NCBI GenBank assembly: GCA_964480565.1
Contig: CAYZSU010000043.1
Coordinates: 1-17,563, forward strand
Reading direction: 5' to 3'
DNA: 17,563 bases
From: CAYZSU01 sp964480565
GTDB taxonomy: Bacteria > UBA10199 > 2-02-FULL-44-16 > JAAZCA01
The notes beneath the pieces are model-generated. The model made no database searches. It saw only the letters and a list, made by a program, of their open reading frames with translations, and was not told the origin of the DNA. The translations under genes were made by a program, and so were the position numbers. Position 1 is the first letter of the stretch. Every line of letters starts with the position of its first letter. Below, in pieces: positions 14,490 through 17,563 of this stretch.

Positions 14490-16589
14490 TTATTTCACCT
14501 CAATGCCCCATTCAGGCGGACGACTGTCAGCCTCTTTACTAAAATGCAATTTACCTTCATTGGGATATCGTCGAGTGCCATTTGAGTAGGAATAGAAACC
14601 CTCAAAATGATTGTCCTTCCATTCAACGGTTAAAATAATATCATCAAATAAATTACTTATAAGAACCCATCGATCCTCACTTCTTCGTACAGTATTAAAT
14701 GGAAAAATTAAGTCATCTTGTTCAGGCAATATCAGCCAACCATCTTGCTCATTGGCATCAATAGAAAATACTGGATATAGATCGTTTACTGCACCAGGAG
14801 CACTCCTATCTGCCCATACACCTGTCCAATAGGGCATAGCTACTGGTTCTGGATCGGGATCGGGAGCTGGGTCGGGATTTTCTATACCTGGGCAAGGCAC
14901 CTTATGTGCTGTAAAATCCGCTATTAATGTATCATCATTGCCTGCAGATATTCCATTCAAAAGTAATATCTTAACAAGCAGATCATCCGCTGCAAATGAA
15001 TTGCCAGGTTCGACAATGAAAATTTCTCCATGTGAAATAGCAGCAATCGGTAATTGACTACTATGATTATTATCAATAGTAATACACTCCAAGAACTGAA
15101 AGCCATCATCAGTCCATTTTACTTCATCTAGCTGGACGTGCAAACGTTTAACGCTCATGGTACGAACAGGATATTGTTTATTATCTAAATCCGATACCAC
15201 TACCAAATCTTCATGGTCAGCATTCTTACCATTTAAAATCAATGACTGGTGAACCTGTGCATAGGAATCAATCCAAGGTATACCTGATACATTTTCCCAG
15301 GCATTTATAAAGCTTGCATAGGGGTCGCTGTGACCTATCATATGACCAAATAATAACGGCATATAGTTTTCATAACCTTGGCCCAACATTGATATAAAAT
15401 AACTGGTCTTATATTCATCCAGACGAACATAATCTGCATCGTGTTTCATAGACCCCAGAGGTTTATCCCAGCTCCGATTATTTGAAAACCCATCAAGACC
15501 TATCATTTGCCTAGCCATTGCCTCTGCAGTAGACTCAACAAACCAAACAGTTCTGTCATTAGAATCAATATCATAGGCAAATTGGATAGCATGCATTAAC
15601 TCATGAACAACTATTTGCTGTAACTCTTCAGGAGTTTTATTAAAGGAAGATTGATAAAAATAAATTATATTTTTATCAGAACTATAACAGGCATTTACTC
15701 TATCACGTTTACATGCAACATCATCTATTATGGCCACAGAAAATGGACCCGGCCCTTTAAATTGGACAGCATCAAATATTTCCATAGCTTGAGCCCTAGT
15801 ATATTTTTTCATAATAGGAGATCTAAAGCCCTTCGCCATTAACGCTGTTTCTTGTTCACTTAACATCGTTGCTAAATTGGACAATACTTCAGACTCACAT
15901 AATTCGTTTCCTGCACTGGCCAAGGTAAAATCACATGCAACCAACCAAGTAATACTTTCATCTACAGGTGAACTCTTGCTCACAACATGGCGTGCATTTT
16001 TTCCAGCAATCACAATACCCACATCACTTTCCCCAACCAGCATTGAAGATGATGCAACAACAATTATATCTATGGATTCATGTGATAATACCATCTCCGC
16101 AGTGAAAATTTTACTTTCTCTATCCACGAGGCCTAATATAGGCGACCAAGAATCATTCTCTTTGCTCGCATGAATATGAGAATCATGGGTTTCACCAACA
16201 GCACGCATCATTGCATAAATAGTTGTTCCTTTTAAAATTTCATTATTAATTGGAACAGTTACTTTTACATGCTGCCCCTTTACCATTCGTTGATACTTAT
16301 TCATTTTAATTCGAATAGCCCGACTCATTGGCATTATGGCTTCTGGTAAATCATTGGCATCTATTGTAGATATATTCAAATCCACATTTTCTTTAAAACT
16401 ATTGGAAGAAATTTTTATTTGAGCATCATAAAATTCAATGACTTTTTCTAAATCTGCACTTATTGTATGAGTTTTGACATCTAAATCTACACTGTCAGAT
16501 TTTTGAGATGAAGGACATGCTATACTAAGCATGGCAATCATACTCATACAAATGATTGTAGCTTGTTTCATAAAAAAACTCACTTTCAT
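14490..16589 (-). CDS. Putative outer-membrane lipoprotein with HExxH zinc metallopeptidase domain
   Basis: 699 residues with lipobox LSIAC (C25). Parts in order: signal peptide; beta-rich N-terminal domain (about 40-182); a linking segment with 'WLVACDFTLA' and 'LCESEVL' (215-237); the peptidase core with H329-E330-L-M-H333 and, 19 residues on, E352 in 'WFVESTAEAMA', a plausible third ligand in a gluzincin-like arrangement; a Pro-Asp repeat linker (NPDPAPDPDPEP, near 590); and a C-terminal beta domain of about 100 residues. 'HELMHAIQ' is typical of secreted bacterial HExxH proteases, but I cannot name the family. Function is inferred: a surface-anchored protease. A second ATG at 16571 follows AAGTGAG with good spacing and also yields a complete lipoprotein signal; it may be the true start. 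Its transcript probably continues into the paralogous lipoprotein gene. Confidence 0.82.
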   Translation of the reverse strand: MKVSFFMKQATIICMSMIAMLSIACPSSQKSDSVDLDVKTHTISADLEKVIEFYDAQIKISSNSFKENVDLNISTIDANDLPEAIMPMSRAIRIKMNKYQRMVKGQHVKVTVPINNEILKGTTIYAMMRAVGETHDSHIHASKENDSWSPILGLVDRESKIFTAEMVLSHESIDIIVVASSSMLVGESDVGIVIAGKNARHVVSKSSPVDESITWLVACDFTLASAGNELCESEVLSNLATMLSEQETALMAKGFRSPIMKKYTRAQAMEIFDAVQFKGPGPFSVAIIDDVACKRDRVNACYSSDKNIIYFYQSSFNKTPEELQQIVVHELMHAIQFAYDIDSNDRTVWFVESTAEAMARQMIGLDGFSNNRSWDKPLGSMKHDADYVRLDEYKTSYFISMLGQGYENYMPLLFGHMIGHSDPYASFINAWENVSGIPWIDSYAQVHQSLILNGKNADHEDLVVVSDLDNKQYPVRTMSVKRLHVQLDEVKWTDDGFQFLECITIDNNHSSQLPIAAISHGEIFIVEPGNSFAADDLLVKILLLNGISAGNDDTLIADFTAHKVPCPGIENPDPAPDPDPEPVAMPYWTGVWADRSAPGAVNDLYPVFSIDANEQDGWLILPEQDDLIFPFNTVRRSEDRWVLISNLFDDIILTVEWKDNHFEGFYSYSNGTRRYPNEGKLHFSKEADSRPPEWGIEVK

Positions 16590-16668
16590 GTCTGTCTCAA
16601 TTTGATAAAACTATTCTTTTTTTTGACGATTTTTGTGTCAATACTCCATAAAAAAGATCTAATTGACT

Positions 16669-16677
16669 ATTATAGCA
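16669..16677 (-). promoter_or_regulatory. Extended -10 promoter for the metallopeptidase lipoprotein gene
   Basis: On the minus strand the sequence reads TGCTATAAT, a perfect extended -10 element. The -35 region at 17-18 bp is poor, as is common with extended -10 promoters. It would start transcription near 16662, giving a leader of about 75-90 nt. An inverted repeat TTGAC-N9-GTCAA at 16623-16641 lies in that leader and could be an operator. Confidence 0.5.
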
Positions 16678-16785
16678 ACTTTCATGCCTTTTTAAGTATA
16701 CGTTCTTCAGTATGCAATATTAGAAAAAACAAATTTTATACGTTTTTTCTTCCATTAAATAGATGAATTGATATATGAAACTATC

Positions 16786-17271
16786 ATGTCGATCTGCAAG
16801 AAATATAGATATAATACCCAAGAAATCCGTTTTCAACTGGAAAACACCTACCAATCGCTAGCTGATCAAAAAAAAATGCCAGCTATTTTACATGAAAAAT
16901 ATGAAAAATATCGATTCAAAACAGGCCCTTGCTATGCGCTAAAACCATGGAGTGCGGCTAAGAATCTATTACTATGCAATAACAAAAAAACAAAGACTAT
17001 TACCTTATTTGCAACTCAAAATACCCCAAAAGAACATGCCTATGCATATCGATTTTCTACCAATCCACAAAACTTACCCTTATTATCAGTGGATATACTT
17101 ATACATAAGCGTAACGCCTGGATTACTGCCATGCAGCAAATCAGTGATGAACGCATATTTATTTCAACAATACCCGTATATGCATTAATTATGAATACAT
17201 CGGCCTCTAGTATGCTCAGGCATATAATGACACACATGAAAATCCCGCTTACCGCCGATAATAATCCATAG
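16786..17271 (+). CDS. Hypothetical protein, unknown function
   Basis: 161 residues from the ATG at 16786; a TTG at 16768 would add six. I do not recognise it. It is basic and rich in Lys, Tyr and Thr, with no signal peptide, membrane helix or clear repeat. A helical N-terminal part (about 1-45) is followed by a segment with 'GPCYALKPWSAAKNLLLC' and alternating beta-like stretches, suggesting a small alpha/beta fold. It is divergent from the lipoprotein gene across a 196-bp AT-rich gap, and its ribosome-binding site is weak. The stop at 17269-17271 is separated by one base from a palindromic element, so its C-terminus may have been reset by that insertion, as happened to the phospholipase gene. 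It is probably a real gene because the frame is open for 500 bp in AT-rich DNA, but expression is unproven. Confidence 0.55.
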   Translation: MSICKKYRYNTQEIRFQLENTYQSLADQKKMPAILHEKYEKYRFKTGPCYALKPWSAAKNLLLCNNKKTKTITLFATQNTPKEHAYAYRFSTNPQNLPLLSVDILIHKRNAWITAMQQISDERIFISTIPVYALIMNTSASSMLRHIMTHMKIPLTADNNP

Positions 17272-17272
17272 T

Positions 17273-17385
17273 GGGGCTGCCCTCAAAACGCCCATCTTCG
17301 GTGTTTCTTCACGCATAACACCCGTCAATACCTCATGTATTCGCATGATCGCTTGCGGCCCTAAGGATTTGCTGGAGCCTTGACA
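17273..17385 (-). mobile_element. MITE-like palindrome, copy D, reverse orientation and truncated
   Basis: Begins GGGGCTGCCCTCAAAACGCC at 17273, matching the right ends of copies A, B and C in reverse complement. AAGATGGGCG (reverse strand) and the central CATGCGAATACATGAGG also match. At about 17370-17385 it still shows TCAAGGCTCC, comparable with the interior of copy B, but the other terminal repeat is missing. It is therefore an end-truncated or recombined copy, and no target duplication can be read. Confidence 0.7.
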
Positions 17386-17389
17386 GCGT

Positions 17390-17563
17390 CTATTATATTT
17401 CTGCTATTGGTAATGCGCGGGGCGCTTGATCAACTTGACTCATTGCTAATGCAATTTTTCAAGTTGTCACAACGCCAGTAAACAAGACATCATTTGCTCG
17501 GTATACAACCTACATTCCCGGCATACTCATAACGAGGATGGCGGTTTAATCTCCAATGCGTCA
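17390..17563. other. Unassigned sequence at the window edge
   Basis: 174 bp with no convincing gene. A 37-codon plus-strand frame with a hydrophobic stretch ends near 17482, and the minus strand is broken by stops in all frames. It may be part of a longer repeat that includes copy D. Confidence 0.3.

Noticed and set aside
6785..17385. CRISPR array made of the palindromic repeats
   Set aside because: Copies are kilobases apart, are about 150 bp long and differ from one another. There are no regular spacers and no cas genes.
17363..17482. 37-codon plus-strand frame with a hydrophobic stretch at the window edge
   Set aside because: It is short, has a TAA just upstream and no ribosome-binding site, and starts inside element D.

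Overview
The window reads as chromosomal DNA of an AT-rich Gram-negative bacterium. Outer-membrane-type lipoproteins, a DnaE1-type replicative polymerase, an HD-GYP response regulator and Pro-Asp-rich linkers in secreted proteins would suit a deltaproteobacterial lineage in the broad sense (Desulfobacterota or Myxococcota). That placement is inference, and no 16S or other marker is present. I see no tRNA, rRNA, CRISPR array, integrase or transposase gene.

Left half (1-8005), mostly minus strand. Reading in the direction of transcription there is a secreted zinc-dependent phospholipase C-like protein, a soluble PRC-barrel/MgtE-N/CBS protein, an NRAMP-superfamily transporter, dnaE, and a CDP-alcohol phosphatidyltransferase (pgsA type) cut by the window edge. 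The MgtE-N/CBS protein and the transporter are 52 bp apart and look co-transcribed. The transporter has lost the canonical metal-selecting residues of NRAMP (DPGN is DAGG, and the TM6 Met-Pro-His is Ala-Pro-Trp). The neighbouring protein carries the Mg2+-sensing cytoplasmic domains of MgtE without the channel. Together they suggest a Mg2+ uptake module with its own gate or sensor.

Middle (7906-11557): a family 4 uracil-DNA glycosylase divergent from the phospholipase gene, a convergent M24 (Xaa-Pro) peptidase, then a REC/HD-GYP response regulator behind a good sigma-70-like promoter.

Right half (11911-17271): two large minus-strand lipoproteins that look like diverged paralogues. The upstream one keeps an HExxH zinc-protease site and the downstream one has lost it. 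A divergent small gene of unknown function follows.

The unexpected layer is a family of non-coding, nearly palindromic elements of about 150 bp in the intergenic gaps (about 6785-6936, 8704-8854, 10322-10475, and a truncated reverse copy at 17273-17385). They share inverted ends of the type GGGGyTGyCCTCAAAA. Two copies are flanked by 5-bp direct repeats, as expected of a MITE. The copy at 6785-6936 sits in the 3' end of the phospholipase gene between two identical 26-bp direct repeats. It has replaced the last codons and the stop, and the displaced ancestral gene end is still readable on the far side.
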